A stretch of 64,000 nt of DNA, taken from contig NC_043990.1 of assembly GCF_902150065.1 (NCBI RefSeq), positions 13,727,740 through 13,791,739 on the forward strand, written 5' to 3'. Numbering within the stretch: position 1 is the stretch's first letter; every line of letters begins with the position of its first letter. The position numbers and the translations under genes were made by a program. Below, one piece after another: positions 1 through 12,597 of this stretch. This stretch comes from Myripristis murdjan (Eukaryota; Chordata; Actinopteri; Holocentriformes; Holocentridae). The notes beneath the pieces are model-generated. The model had not been told where the DNA came from and ran no database searches. It saw nothing but the letters and a program-made list of their open reading frames with translations.

Positions 1-2563
1 ACAGTCCTGCTCCTCTTTTAACAATGTTCCTCCACCGTTTCTGTTGCCCGCTGTCCACAGCTGAGCCCGCTGACACTGACATCCAGCTCTGTTAATGGGG
101 TAGTCACAGAGACCCGCGCTACTCCCTGTCCTCCTCTGTACGTCTTCTCTGCTCTCCCTCTATCTCCCCGCTGCCATCTCTCTTTCCGGGCACAGCCTGT
201 GCAAAATGTATGCAGGTTAATACAGGAACATTCACCTCCTATGGCAAGGTGTCAGTCACTTTTCACTAGATGTAAATGGCAGCATAGAAAAACATAATAC
301 ATCTGGCACTGCCATATTCTTATATAATGGGCAGTTTCAGCCAAGAAACCTGATTAGTCAAAGACACGTTCCATCCGTGCTGTTAATTCCCATAAAGCGT
401 GGCTATTTGTGATTTTTTTTTTGGTTGCCATGCCAACTCCTGTGGTATCCAGGGAGCTAGTTAGCAATCTTTCTTGTTCTTTTGCCTTTTTATTCTTCTG
501 TATCTATACGACTTTGAAGAGAACTTCAGATAGTACAAATGTGTCGCTATTGCATCATCATCGTACCCTTAAACTCGGCAGAGAGCACCCTGTTGAGTAT
601 TATTGCTATATTAAACACTCTCCAATGGCCGCATGAAAAACAAAAAATGAAAAAAACAAAACTTGTAAGCAAATCATTCATTTTCAAGGCAAAGCAGGAG
701 TAGCGAGGGATTTCTGCCAACTGAAAAAGACACAGCTGTAGATCCTCATCCTGATTCATGTGGTGCAGGCTGGTGTTTTGTTTGTTTGGACTTGGACTGG
801 CATAGATAATCAGCCATCATTTTAAGAGATGGACATCTTCCAGAATACAATGGAAATTTGAATGAGGTGAGGAGGTCACTGAAGGAGAACACTGAGCCGT
901 GGCATTTTTCCATGTTCGGGTCAGTTTACCCACGACCATCACAAATCTTTAAAGCTGAAATAACTGATTTTTTTAATTACGACATCATTATGATATCCAT
1001 GACAAGGCTCTAAAACAGACACATTTGCCACAGCTGAGGCCCCTTTCTATACTTTCCTATTGAGAAGTGCTTAAAGTATCAATCGGCTTGTCAGGTGGGA
1101 CCTGTTCTGGTTGACAGGGCCAATAAAATCTGTTCAGAAACAGACCTGCTACACTTCAAACCGGATTAATTAACCACAGACTCTCCAGTTGCAGTCTCAA
1201 CTAAAACAGATGCAGAGCAATTAGCTAGTGCGACACAGAAAATAATCTTTGGACAACCTGGGTGAAATACACAGTGTTAGTTACTATAAACATGCGGTCA
1301 CGTCAACATATGTGCATCCCATGCTATTTTACTGTCAGAGTTAAATTATTATTTGCAATTAATATACTCAAGTTCATGTTACCTGATTGGTCAATAGTGT
1401 TGTCATTCTACTAGCCATAAGATGCTCCGTGGCTATTTTTTGCACATATCATGGCAAAGTGTTTGCATATTGTACTGTGAGATTTACATAGTTGCCCTAT
1501 AGTGATCATAGACTTCAGTTCATAATAAAACTTTTTATATACAACTGTATCATTTTTTTTTCAAAGGTATGGTGCCTGTGGAGTCCAGAGGAAACATTGG
1601 AGAGGGTTGTGAGAGTGGGGATAGAGATTGTCTCGGGTCTCACTTCGTCAGCAGTTGATTGATAAGAGGTTTTGTTTTCATGACGCCATCCAGACCACCC
1701 AACTCCCCCTCTCCCTTTTTCAATCCCCAGTCCCTGAAGCAAAACTAATCCCAACTAAACTCCCAGGATTCCTCCCCACTCCCGTCCCACTCCTCTTTCT
1801 CCCTTTCCCCAATGTTCTGTCATTCCTGAAGTGGCACTAATCCCCTCCCCCTTCTCTCTGTTTCATCTCCTCTTTCCTCCCTTTCGTGTTTTTATGATCT
1901 GTCGTTACCGGAGCAAAACTAATCTTCCCCTCCTTCCCATGGTAGCTCCAGTCCTCCTCGTCCCTCCCGGTTGCCTCTCAGCTCCCCTCCCTCGCTCGCC
2001 CCTCTTCCTCTGACACCCTACTGTTATTCACCTCAGACCATAACTGTGTTTACCTCTCTCTCTCCGCTCCCTCCCACCACGATATGTCTCTCCTGCTCTG
2101 TACAGGTGAAGCCGTATTGACTGACAAGCCTTTGGAAAAGGCTCAGGTGGAATCCGACGTACAGTATGTGATGTTCCTCTCCAAAACATCTTACACAAAT
2201 AGACTTCATCTGACACTTTGTATCCAAGAGCTGTACTAGAGGGAAGAAGATGTACCGTGTAATAGTGTTCTTCCACCTTTCAAACAGAAGACTGTGCCAG
2301 TGTTGCAAGAATAAAAGCAAAGGAAAAGAGTTTTGCTAGACATACCTACAGGCTGTTTGGACTCAATGACTGCTGGCATAAATACACACACACACACACA
2401 TTCACACACATGTGCTTTGTATTGCGTGAGGCCCCACAGTTTCAGCTGTATCTCGAAGTCCGTGGAAAGTGAGTGGACATAGAGAGAGCATGGACTGTCA
2501 GCTCATTCTTCACAGCCCTGCCGCAAATGCGTATATCTGCTGTAGCCACATAATTACAGTGTT

Positions 2564-2770
2564 ATCTAAGCCTTTCTCAGGTCCTCAGCCACTGACAGCA
2601 TATGAAAAGACCCCAATTAAGCAATTATCTTTAAAGGTAGAGCCTAATTTAGTCATTTGAGCACCAAAGAAGCCCTGAGAAGGAGGCCACACTAGCTGAC
2701 AGCTAATTGAGAAAGTGGAGCTATAAAGCATTAAGGCTCGGATAAAAATGGAGAGGGCTTGTCATCATGT
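2564..2770. promoter_or_regulatory. Candidate conserved non-coding element with homeodomain-type sites
   Basis: This 200-bp block has non-repetitive, balanced composition and several TAAT/ATTA-core motifs: CAATTAAGCAATTA at 2614-2627, a CTAATTTAGTCATT stretch about 30 bases later, and GCTAATTGAG near 2702. Dense homeodomain cores in otherwise unique DNA are typical of vertebrate enhancers. That reading is inference; conservation cannot be tested here. Confidence 0.25.
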
Positions 2771-5700
2771 AACACTCTGAAAAATTGAGGCTAAAACTTA
2801 ATAGTACCACTGAAATGTCAGCGTCTTGTCAGAACAGATTTCAGATTTTGTATGCACGCTGCGGGCATTCATGTTTCTTTGTCGCACACGTTCGCCGCTC
2901 CCTATGTGTTTTTATTTTTTGTCACACGTCTTAGCCACGGAGTTAAGAATTAGCTGTGGAATACAAATTTCTTTTAATTCTTTGATATGTCACCAAATCT
3001 GGGCAATTGCCTGTCCACCTCTGCTCCCTTATGGGTAATGACTCAATAAAATGCCTTTTCTGTAACATGTCACTTTCGTAGCTCTGCTGTTGAACAGTAC
3101 ATGCTGCTGTCATTTTTTTTTTTTTTTTTTTTTACAATTATCTCACTCTCTTTCACTCTCGTTTTCACTCTCCCTGATGTGAGAAGCTATTATCGACATT
3201 TTCATTCTCACTAATTGACCCTCCTCCCCTTCCGACTGTCCTCCAACTGTAAAGACCTATACAAATGCGCTGCACTACTCATACGCCTCTGCCTTTTCAT
3301 GAATTAAAAGATAGGATCTCAGCAAATTTGTATGCTTTTTGTACCCATCTGCCAAACAGAGAACTCTCATATGCCCAGTAGTTTTGCTTTGATTTCTTAC
3401 AGAGGTGATACTTTGCTCTCTGAGTCAATGATTTATGTTCTTTTGGTCAGGATATTCTGGCATTTGCTCCCCCACTAGAGCTCTATTGTCCACACTTGTG
3501 TGAAAGCTTTGCTAGAAGACAGCTGTGATCTGCTGTGCTACTTGCGCGGCTTTCTGTGTCTCTACAGTTTTATCTGTTCCAGTTATCTGTATTAAGGTGT
3601 TTGTCAGTATGTCTACACCGGAATACAGCAAAGTGATATGAACTATCACTATACTTGCTCTCCACTCAAGTGGAGAGTGGGAAGGAGGAAAAATTGACAA
3701 TTGTTGCACACACTTCCTGCAATTTTCAGCCATTTTGATTCACTGCGTACTTAATGTATATAGGTGCAAAACTGACAAATACACCCATATTATGCTGTTT
3801 GACGAGGCTGTGCTGTACGTCTTTTCATTTCAACGACAGTCCTGTGGCTCATCCTGACAGTAATCAACACAATGATAGCCAGACATAATAATCACATCCA
3901 TTCTAACATATTGTGATGCATTATTCATTTTTTCGGTGTGTCTGATTACCCACGACCATTTGACAACCATCACAGTCCAATGTGTTTGGATTGCAGGCAG
4001 CGAGGAGTGAAAAGGGGAAAATGGCTCATATATTGCCTATCTATCATGCAAAGAGGGTCTTTTGCAGCAGGAATGAAGTAAACAGATTCACCCACTGAGG
4101 GTATACAGCAGTTCATAAATACCAAGTTTTAGTTTAACTTGATGTCAGATGTGGGGGAGGACAAGCAGCCCCGCAAGTGGTCGATAAGTCAGACTGTGCA
4201 CCATAATGCACCGAGATAAATCCAGGGTGCCAAAGCAATTCATAACATTTTAGCTGTATGCGCTCATTTAACCATTTCCATTGATTACTGTCATTTTGGA
4301 AGTGTGCTGCCGTCAAGGAGCTTAAGAGGAGAGGCTACTTAAGACACGACATGCTGATCAATAGAGCAGTCTCCAGGTCCAGACTGCACCTCACACATCA
4401 AGGCCATGTGGAAGTCCTCCTGAGCTCCACTCCAGCTGGATCAATACACCGTACATACACACAAACACACTCGCTCAGTCCATTTGCGCCCACCTTTTCA
4501 TCAACAGGTGCAGTTTAATATGCCTCATTTATACGAGTTATTGAATCAGTCCAGATTGAGTCGCCTTGTTCTACATAAAGAGAACAGTCAGACACTTCGA
4601 CCGCCACTCGGCAGTGCGAGAAATATACCAACATTTAAAAGACCCCTAAAGGATCTGCCAAGGTTGAAAATCAAGATAAAGTGCCTGGTCAATCCTAAAA
4701 TTGATTTATAAGATACCTCTCACAAAGAGCTCGTTGAAAATACATGAGCCAGCGCCGCACTGTTTAAGGTTGATTTCATTTTGAGTCTTATTCCTTTCGA
4801 ATAGAGTCTCAGGACGTAATCCAAAAATATGGTCAGATAATATTTCTGTCGGTCTTAGAGCTAACTCAGGAGAACGATGGAAAGGAAACTAAGACACCCT
4901 GAAACACTGTGTTGAGTGTTTACAGTATAATAAGGACAACCAGCTTGACCCCTGCTGCTCATATCGACAGAAATTACTGATTTCTCCGCTGTAGGACTCC
5001 ACGAGTCACTGAGAGTCCCAACAACCCGGCTCATGAAAGAACTCTCACTGCCAATGTCAATGGTCTTTTCAATAAGCCAACTGGTAGAACAACTCTTAGA
5101 CAAACATGCCATAAAGCCCAATGAGTCGAGTCTGCAGGTGAAATCAATACAGCTAATCTGGGAGGTGCCCTGGTCCAAATGTCTCAAATCGGTTTCGCCG
5201 GAGGTGCTAGAGTTGCTCCTCGGACCAGATCAATGTCTGACCAGCCGACTCCATTAGAGGACCTTTTTATCAACGGGAATGATGTGTGGAGGTGGATGAG
5301 CCAGAGCTGGCACTGGCTCAGGCTGTAACCTCTTCCAGGGGAATTGAGTTTCACCTTAATGTATCAACTGATTTGAGTGCTTGATTGAACTTCTACTTGT
5401 GCGCTGACTCCACCCAGACCAGACAGCTGCAGTATGTTAAAAACGCTGCGTATATCAGGCCTGGGTCAAATATTAGTTGCGGATAATTCCCAGCTTTGAT
5501 AGAACTGGGACACATTATAGGTGAGCTTTACTGCATCAGGACATTTCAGATGAAAGCTAACCCACTGGTTTGTTGATATTGTTTACATTGTCAGTATTAG
5601 CCTTTAATTAAATACCTGATATATACCTGATATATTCTCTAACCACAAGTACATACAAAACAGCCAAAAAATTTTAGCTTTTGCAAATTAATTCATTTAC

Positions 5701-6389
5701 AGATAGTAATCTGTTCTAGAGTTTCTCTGCCATTGAACAGCTGTTGTGGGTCACCCTGCCTTTAAAAGCTGCCAGCCCTAATTGAATATCATTAGCCGGA
5801 GTTTCAGTGGAGTTTCGGCATCACATGATGGTCTAAATACAGTTTAAGACATTTTTCTGTCTTGCCAAGAGCAGAATTGTGGGGAACATACTGAGTTTGA
5901 GTTTGAGTTTAATCATTCTGACTTACAATGCAATGATTGAATTATGCAGAATGTACAGTTTAAAATAAAAGACAATAAATGCACATATGATCAAAGAGGT
6001 ACATAATTAAAAACCCAGTCCTATCATCAATGCATTATAAATTCTCAAAATCACTTATTATTATGAAGCCTGATGCTGCATGAGATGGTGCAGTGTCTCG
6101 GTCTATCTCAGTGCTTGTAATATTGCAGCATGAACATGAGGCAGTGTAAAGACATTGAATACTGATGAAAAATATCAGCTACTGGCAGCGCTTGAGAGCA
6201 AAAATACAGGTGTTTGGTACAACGAACTTCAGTTACAAATGCTATATTGCTTGAGTGGAAATAGAGAATAATAGCAAATCCAGCAAATCCAAGAGAATAA
6301 TTAACATTAAAAAAAAAAAAAAAACTTTGCTTTGATGTCTGTTGTTGCTGGGTGATTATCTATTCCACTCCATTTTTCTTCATTGATGT

Positions 6390-6480
6390 TGATTGTTTAT
6401 TGTTTATCTGGATCCCCGTTAGCTGTTGCAACGTAACAGCTACTCTTCCTGGGGTCCAAACGTGGTGTTAAACCTACTAG
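6390..6480. repeat. Dispersed teleost repeat with a palindromic core
   Basis: The segment has nested inverted repeats. GGATCCCC at 6410-6417 pairs with GGGGTCC at 6451-6457, and inside them TAGCTGTT (6420-6427) and AACAGCTA (6435-6442) form a perfect 8-bp stem around a 7-base loop. The phrase GGATCCCC-TTAGCTG...CTCTTCCTGGGGTCC is one I recognise as common in fish genomes, so this is probably a fragment of an interspersed repeat rather than a unique regulatory hairpin. The family name is uncertain. Confidence 0.5.
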
Positions 6481-7715
6481 GTTAAATATGTTATCATTTT
6501 AAATCATATCTTGGAACATAGTGATTAATTAAATCCATCATAAATGACATTTCTTAGTGTTAAGATTTTGCAGCTGAAATCTTGGTGGCAGTTATTTGAG
6601 ATATAGGTACTATAGACTGCAATTTGTTTTATTAGTGTATATGTGTGCAAGCCAGCAGCTCTAATAACTGCCTTATACCATATTCCATATTTTTTCATTG
6701 AATGTACATGTAAGTTTCCTAGTGCTACTTGTGACTGAGTCTTGTTATATTCATATAAGGATTTCACGATCTATTATGTGTGTGGATAACTATATATACT
6801 CCATTATATGAATACCATTTTAGAATAATTACATGTGTACTTTGAGAGAGGTATTACCAATATCCTCTTTGAGAAAGTTGGGCTGTAAGTCAGTTATGAA
6901 TAATTTTGCAGAGGAGACAACAGACCCAATACATGATGAGTGCTGTTCACTTTTATTTGGCATTTCCTCTGTCTTTTTCGGGTGCAATGTTTTATCTCTC
7001 CTTAAAAGTTAATTGAAAAATGTATGACATGAAAACTTGAGACAAGATTGTTTTTTTTTTCTTCTGCTATTGAGTGCCATGCCTTTGCTATTAGACAGAA
7101 TCAACCAGGAGCGCCGATGTGATATGTAACACCCGTCTTTGCTGAAATTGCCCTTCTGACCTGAGGGTCTCATGTTAAACTGATGTGTCTTGGGGCGTGC
7201 GCCAATCATTTCCAATTCCCACTTCACTGATGGTAATGTCAGTCTGTGGAAATCATGATAACTAAATTATACATTTTGCGAAATGTATTATTCAAAGATT
7301 AATTTATCACGGACAGTTTGTTGTTTCTCAGAATATTAACCTTAGAATGAGGTGTCATTTTTTGTATACTTTGATAGATTGGTCTCATAAATTATTTCGC
7401 GCTGATCTAAAATTCATTTTTAAAATGTGATTCTCTGGTCATCCTAATGGAGCAATCTTCAGGGTCTTTGTTCCATCAGCCTTCTTTCAAATGGCAGCTC
7501 TCTCCCTTCTCTCTCATCTCTCTCCCTCCATATCAAACTTGGCTTCCTTTTAGAAGGCGTCCTGCTGGGCCAGCGACACCCAGACATAAATACCTCCTCT
7601 TGCCAGAGCACTTCCCATCTCTCCGCCTGACCTTCTTTCTCTCCCCCTCTCTCTCTCTCTCGTGCAAATCTCTTTTTCTCCTCTGACTCTCTCTTTTTGT
7701 ATTTCTCTTCCATTC

Positions 7716-7719
<4 letters not shown>

Positions 7720-7755
<36 letters not shown>
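7720..7755. repeat. (TC)n microsatellite
   Basis: About 18 uninterrupted TC units inside a wider pyrimidine-rich tract (roughly 7495-7760). The purine-strand translations of this tract are low-complexity artefacts, not genes. Confidence 0.9.
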
Positions 7756-7756
<1 letters not shown>

Positions 7757-10054
7757 GCTCTGTCCACTTTTTTCCCTGCTTGGTTACATCTCTTTGTGTC
7801 TCACTTCATTTTTTACTGTAGGAACCTCCCTCCCTTCTTTTCCCCTCTCGTCCTTAACTGAGCATGTCTTCACACCCTGTTTGCTTCCATCACACGTTCC
7901 TCTTACTGTTAATCATTTGACTTTAAATTATTCATATACCTACTTGAATTTTATCACACTTCAGAGCTTTTTTGGAAGTTCTGTAAAGTGAATAGATGTG
8001 CGGTGTGGATCCTCAACACCTGAGCAGTGACATTGTTGCAGAATCAAAGCATGCAGACAAAGATTTTTCCTTTTTTTTTTTTTTGATCATTTTGCAAAGC
8101 TGCTATGTAGCTCCACAGTAGCGGCTCTTAATCTTTTTGGTTCACAACCAACAGAACTAGAGGATGAGTCTCTTGCAGCCCTCTGAATTGGGCTTGCACT
8201 CACAAACTGGTGAACTGTGACAGTAAACAGTGAGTCCCTGATCACTGCTTCAAATCCCTCATCAAAATAAAAGTTTCAATTGCCAGATCAAGACGAGTGG
8301 TTGAACCAGTGTGTAAAAAGTATCAAAGTATTTGCGGCAGTCAGCAGAACATTAGCGTAGGCATGACGTCCATCTGGCACTGGCTGACAATTAAATTCTG
8401 ATTTGAATTTCACAGTCTATGATCATAGAATAAAAACAATTTATTATTTTGGGCATCTCTCAGAGCCGACGCTCTTGCCATGAAAAACTTTTCATGTGCT
8501 ACCAATGGCATTAGGTGAGAAGACATCTCAGTCATCAGGCACACATGAACATGTAATGATTGCTTTTGGATGAAACCTTAGATTTATTTACACATGGATA
8601 GGCCTGCTAAGTCAAGAAGCCATGTGTACAATCTGTTGAAAAACATTTTATTTTTAAATGGTTGTCCATTGGTGTGTGCTGTTACATTGCATTTCCTTGT
8701 TAGTCAGAAGTCTAAATGAAATAAAACGCCTCAGTTCAATCGGCGATCCGATCTGTGATTGGCCAGTCAAACAGCCTTAGAAATCATCAGTCAGGATTTC
8801 CTCCAGAAAACCTGACTGGCACAGCCCTAATGTTGATACTAATAATATTAAAAAAAAGGATAATACTGACAGGCGGATTTTTAATAAAAGGTCATTGGGT
8901 CGACCATATTGGTCTAAACACACACTGATGGTTCTATCATTTTGCTGTGCCTGGCTGTTCTGTAAATATAGTTACAGATTGTGTTATCGTTTACTTTTAA
9001 GAATCCAACAGAAACCCATTTCAGCATGATTCACAGATACCCCTGGCAGCTGCACCACTTTTTTTTTTTCCCACCTTAAGGCGTCAAACATCTCATTCTG
9101 CCCACCACACAAATCTGGATCTCAGCAGGGGGCTGAAATTGCTGACCATCACAGCCTAGTGATTACCTCGGCAACATTTTCCAGCAATTGTCAGAAATCT
9201 CCCTGTGATTCCCAGAATATTTTCTTTTCCCCATTATCCACACCTTGCAAAGTTGTGCACTTACTACCCATGGTGCCTAACTGTTGCCACAGCAAACTTC
9301 CAGCTATGTCTGTGCCCACTCTCAGTCTGTGTGTGCATGTGGGCCAGATTTGCTTGTGTTAATTCAGAGCAAAGCCACATTAGAAGGAACAAATGCTGAA
9401 ATGGCTTCCGACATGCGATGTTTTTAATGGAAGAGTCAGAGTCATGCTAAGCAGGAGCTTAACCCTGGGGAATACAAATTTCTCTGTTTAAATTCTGTGC
9501 TTAATGCAGCAGATACTGTATCTAGCAGCCATCTGAAGGTGGACAGTCTCTCCCCAGCTGTGTCATACTGCCCTCCACAGGTCACAGTGAAAAACGCACA
9601 AGAAGTGGCCTATCTCAATGGAGAGGCAGCATTAAGGGCTTCATTTTTTTTTTTTTTTTTTTTTTAATCTCCTGTTTGTTCAAGCAAATTAGATTAGGTT
9701 TTGTATTGCAATAACAACAGTTTGAGAGTTGAATTCTTTCCTTACATTAAACTGATCTCAAAGGTGGTGTTAAAAATTGAATCCATCTGTGTTTTCTATG
9801 AAACAAATTACACACTCTTGGTGCCACAGCAGGCAGCAGCAGGAGGAGGGCCCAGCAGTTAGAATTACCATCCCATAACCAAAAAGGACACAGATTTATT
9901 CCCGGGTTACAGTGAGGAATTCTGGGTCCACTGACGAGCTGCACACTGAGTTCCTCACCCTCGAGTGTCTAATTTAGCACAGTGTCACCTCGCCTGTGTG
10001 AAGGGCCCCCTCCGGCTCAGAGCCCCATGAAAGTATTCCCCCCTGGCGTCCCAC

Positions 10055-10215
10055 CAGCGGCACTCCAGGTTCAGTCTCCACAACATCCAAGTGTCATCCA
10101 ACCTGGAGTGCTGCTGCTGAAGTGCCCTTGAGCAAGACTCTGAGCAACTGCCTGCTTACTTGTGTTAAATTGCTCTGGACAAGAGTGTCAGCTAAGTGCT
10201 TAAAATGTAAATAGC
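10055..10215 (+). repeat. SINE-like element with an LINE-type 3' tail
   Basis: The segment ends with a CTCTGGACAAGAGTGTCAGC-type string followed by TAAGTGCTTAAAATGTAAAT, the kind of 3' tail carried by V-SINE-like and related fish SINEs, preceded by the common phrase TGCCCTTGAGCAAG. Upstream is an inverted repeat of 17-base arms with one mismatch (10055-10071 against 10100-10116). No clear Pol III A box remains, so this looks like an old truncated copy. The assignment rests on remembered consensus. Confidence 0.5.
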
Positions 10216-11228
10216 AACATAATGACTGCCTCCAACCAGTATTTTCCTGTTTGTTTGTTATTGCATGATTTAATTGCCTTTAGTGGTGTCCTTGTTGTGT
10301 TATTTGCTCTTCTGATGTTTGTGTCCTCATGTGTGTCCACCCATCTTAGGCCTGACTACTTTACTCTCAGCACTATTTTTATTTTGTTCTCTGCAAACTG
10401 CTCACCTTCTTATTTAGTCCGTTTTTCACCCTCCACACCCACCGGTTCTTCTCAAGAATGAACTTCTTAATGAACTTGCATGGTTAAAGGAAGATTAAAT
10501 CAAACAAAATTTGTCTAGGGCTTTGGCCATTTTCCTCAGCATGAAATCTGAGTGAAATGAAATCTCCAATTCATTTATCGAAGGAAACTCAGTCATTTAC
10601 ACCTGTTTACTTTGTGCTTTGGGGCCAGTATGTTTGTAATGATCAGGATTTTACATTTAGTGGGCCAACATGTAACAGCATAGTAATCCACAGGGTAATT
10701 ATGATCGGATGAGGTCCCTTAGTTACCTTTTAGTCCTATGTAAATCAAAGGGAATATGAGAATGACACAAGCAAACAGTACTGGGAGTTTTGCAAAGTCC
10801 ATGTTAAAAATGTGCAAGAGGGCCAGTGGCATGTAGGTGCATGACAGTTAAAAGCCTACATTGATTCATAAGTTTATTTCACATCTGAGTTTAATGCATC
10901 ATACCACGGTTTATTAATCTGTTATCAAACAAGATCATAGTAGCACTGCTAAGCCTTTATTTTAACATTACACAGAAATATAACTGCGTTATTTGGAGCA
11001 TACTTGCAATTGAGCCCAATACTCAGTATTTTTAACTGCCTCACACCAATTATACGCAGGCCAAGTTATAACAAAAATAAACCCAATACACTGTTATGAC
11101 AGTCTGCTGCCACACTCATTTTTACATTTTGGTTTGCCTGTGCCAAGTGTCCCTTCCATTCAAATCTACAGCAAGAGCCTCAAATATTACAGAGACACAT
11201 CAGCACAATAAATTTAAAGGCTTCAATG

Positions 11229-11234
11229 TTTATT
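11229..11234 (-). terminator. cks1b: Candidate poly(A) signal of cks1b
   Basis: AATAAA on the minus strand, about 785 bases past the cks1b stop codon. No other minus-strand AATAAA was noticed between it and the stop, so a 3' UTR of about 0.8 kb is the simplest reading. Confidence 0.45.
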
Positions 11235-12018
11235 TCAGAAAGGGCATAAGATTTATAAATATTCAGCAGCTCACTGATACAATCAACAAGAGCAAAAAGG
11301 TCTCGAGTGGGTCCAGATAACCTGAACCCATCGTAACACTCATGGAATGGGGATCAACATTGGTTTTAGTTTGTGGGAGAGTCCATTCCAAATGCAGGTT
11401 TTCATGCACATGATAAAACTTAAATGTCACGTTACGGTGTCATTTAAACTGAGCAGCGACATGTCACTTAAAGCTGCATTTGTTAATTTAATCTTCCATT
11501 GGTGAAATTCAGGATCCAACTATTCAGTGCGGCTTGTTCTGACCAGGAGCGCGACAAGACGATACAGTGGGTTAGCATTATTCTGCAAGTTTCTCTCCTC
11601 AGATCTTTACATTATCACCATTGTTCTAAAATAAAAAAAGAGCTGGAATGACCAGACAAGACTCAGCAAGACATACAGATAAAAAACATTAATATGAAAG
11701 GACAGTGTAAGCAGATTTGAACATTACTAGCAGATGGCATGTCACAGTTAACACATGCAAGAAGTCTCATTCCAACAGAAGTGTGATGATATTTCCTTCA
11801 AGCTATCCGTTTCCAACAGCTCTGTTCTCATAGCAGAGAAGTCTTTCCAGGTCCAAGATGATCAGCCCAACAGTGGAGCTATGCATAATGGTTTTCAAGT
11901 CATTCCACTCACAAAAGAGCCTGTCAGTTTGGGGGCACAATGCCTACTTTTGATGAGCTGGTCTGTAAAATTCATCAGTAGGACCGATCTTCTTGGGACC
12001 CAAGAGTCTCCCTCAAGC

Positions 12019-12559
12019 TCACTTTGAGGTAGGCAGGGGGCGCCGAAACAGCAGGATGTGCGGCTCTGGAGAGAAAGGGACACTATTAGGGCATATCACA
12101 AGAGAATATATCAATCAAGTGGAAATCATGTGATACTTTACATATCCAGCCGTTTTTGTATGAAGGGCGCGGCCCATGTGTGGACACCCGCTGTCCATAT
12201 GCTTGTGGCTATTAAATCTGTCAAGTTCTCACATCCAAGCAAGAAACTAGATCCCCTGCTAATCTGTACCACCTTTTGGAGCGTGTAACTGTACCCGTTT
12301 CAACATCATGTCAGATGTTCCCTTGCATTGTTTTCTTTTCTTTCACCTGAAAAGCCATCAATCACGATTTTGTGGGGGCGCGACACATGGTAATAGCCAC
12401 GCTGCCAAACATCTGTTCCAAGTGTACATGAAGTCTCATTTAGGAGGATTACAAAGTGATGTCTGCGCGGCACTAATTAAATTTAAAAACAGGAATTTCC
12501 AGTTAACTGAACTGTGCTACTAACGTCCTATCCTAACCTGGTTTTAGTGACCAGAATAA

Positions 12560-12597
<38 letters not shown>

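Larger units (their letters stand above)
1..11200. other. Non-coding flank upstream of cks1b 3' end
   Basis: No reading frame here has convincing codon structure, splice sites and family resemblance together. The stretch holds short homopolymers (T run near 3113-3134, A run near 6309-6325, T run near 9645-9666), a CA repeat near 2388-2410, a TC repeat at 7720-7755, two dispersed repeats (6390-6480 and about 10055-10215), and islands of homeodomain-rich, balanced-composition sequence (2564-2770, 5755-5830) that look like possible conserved non-coding elements. A frame open from 22 to about 297 at the left edge could include part of an exon of a neighbouring gene, but this is weak. Confidence 0.6.
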
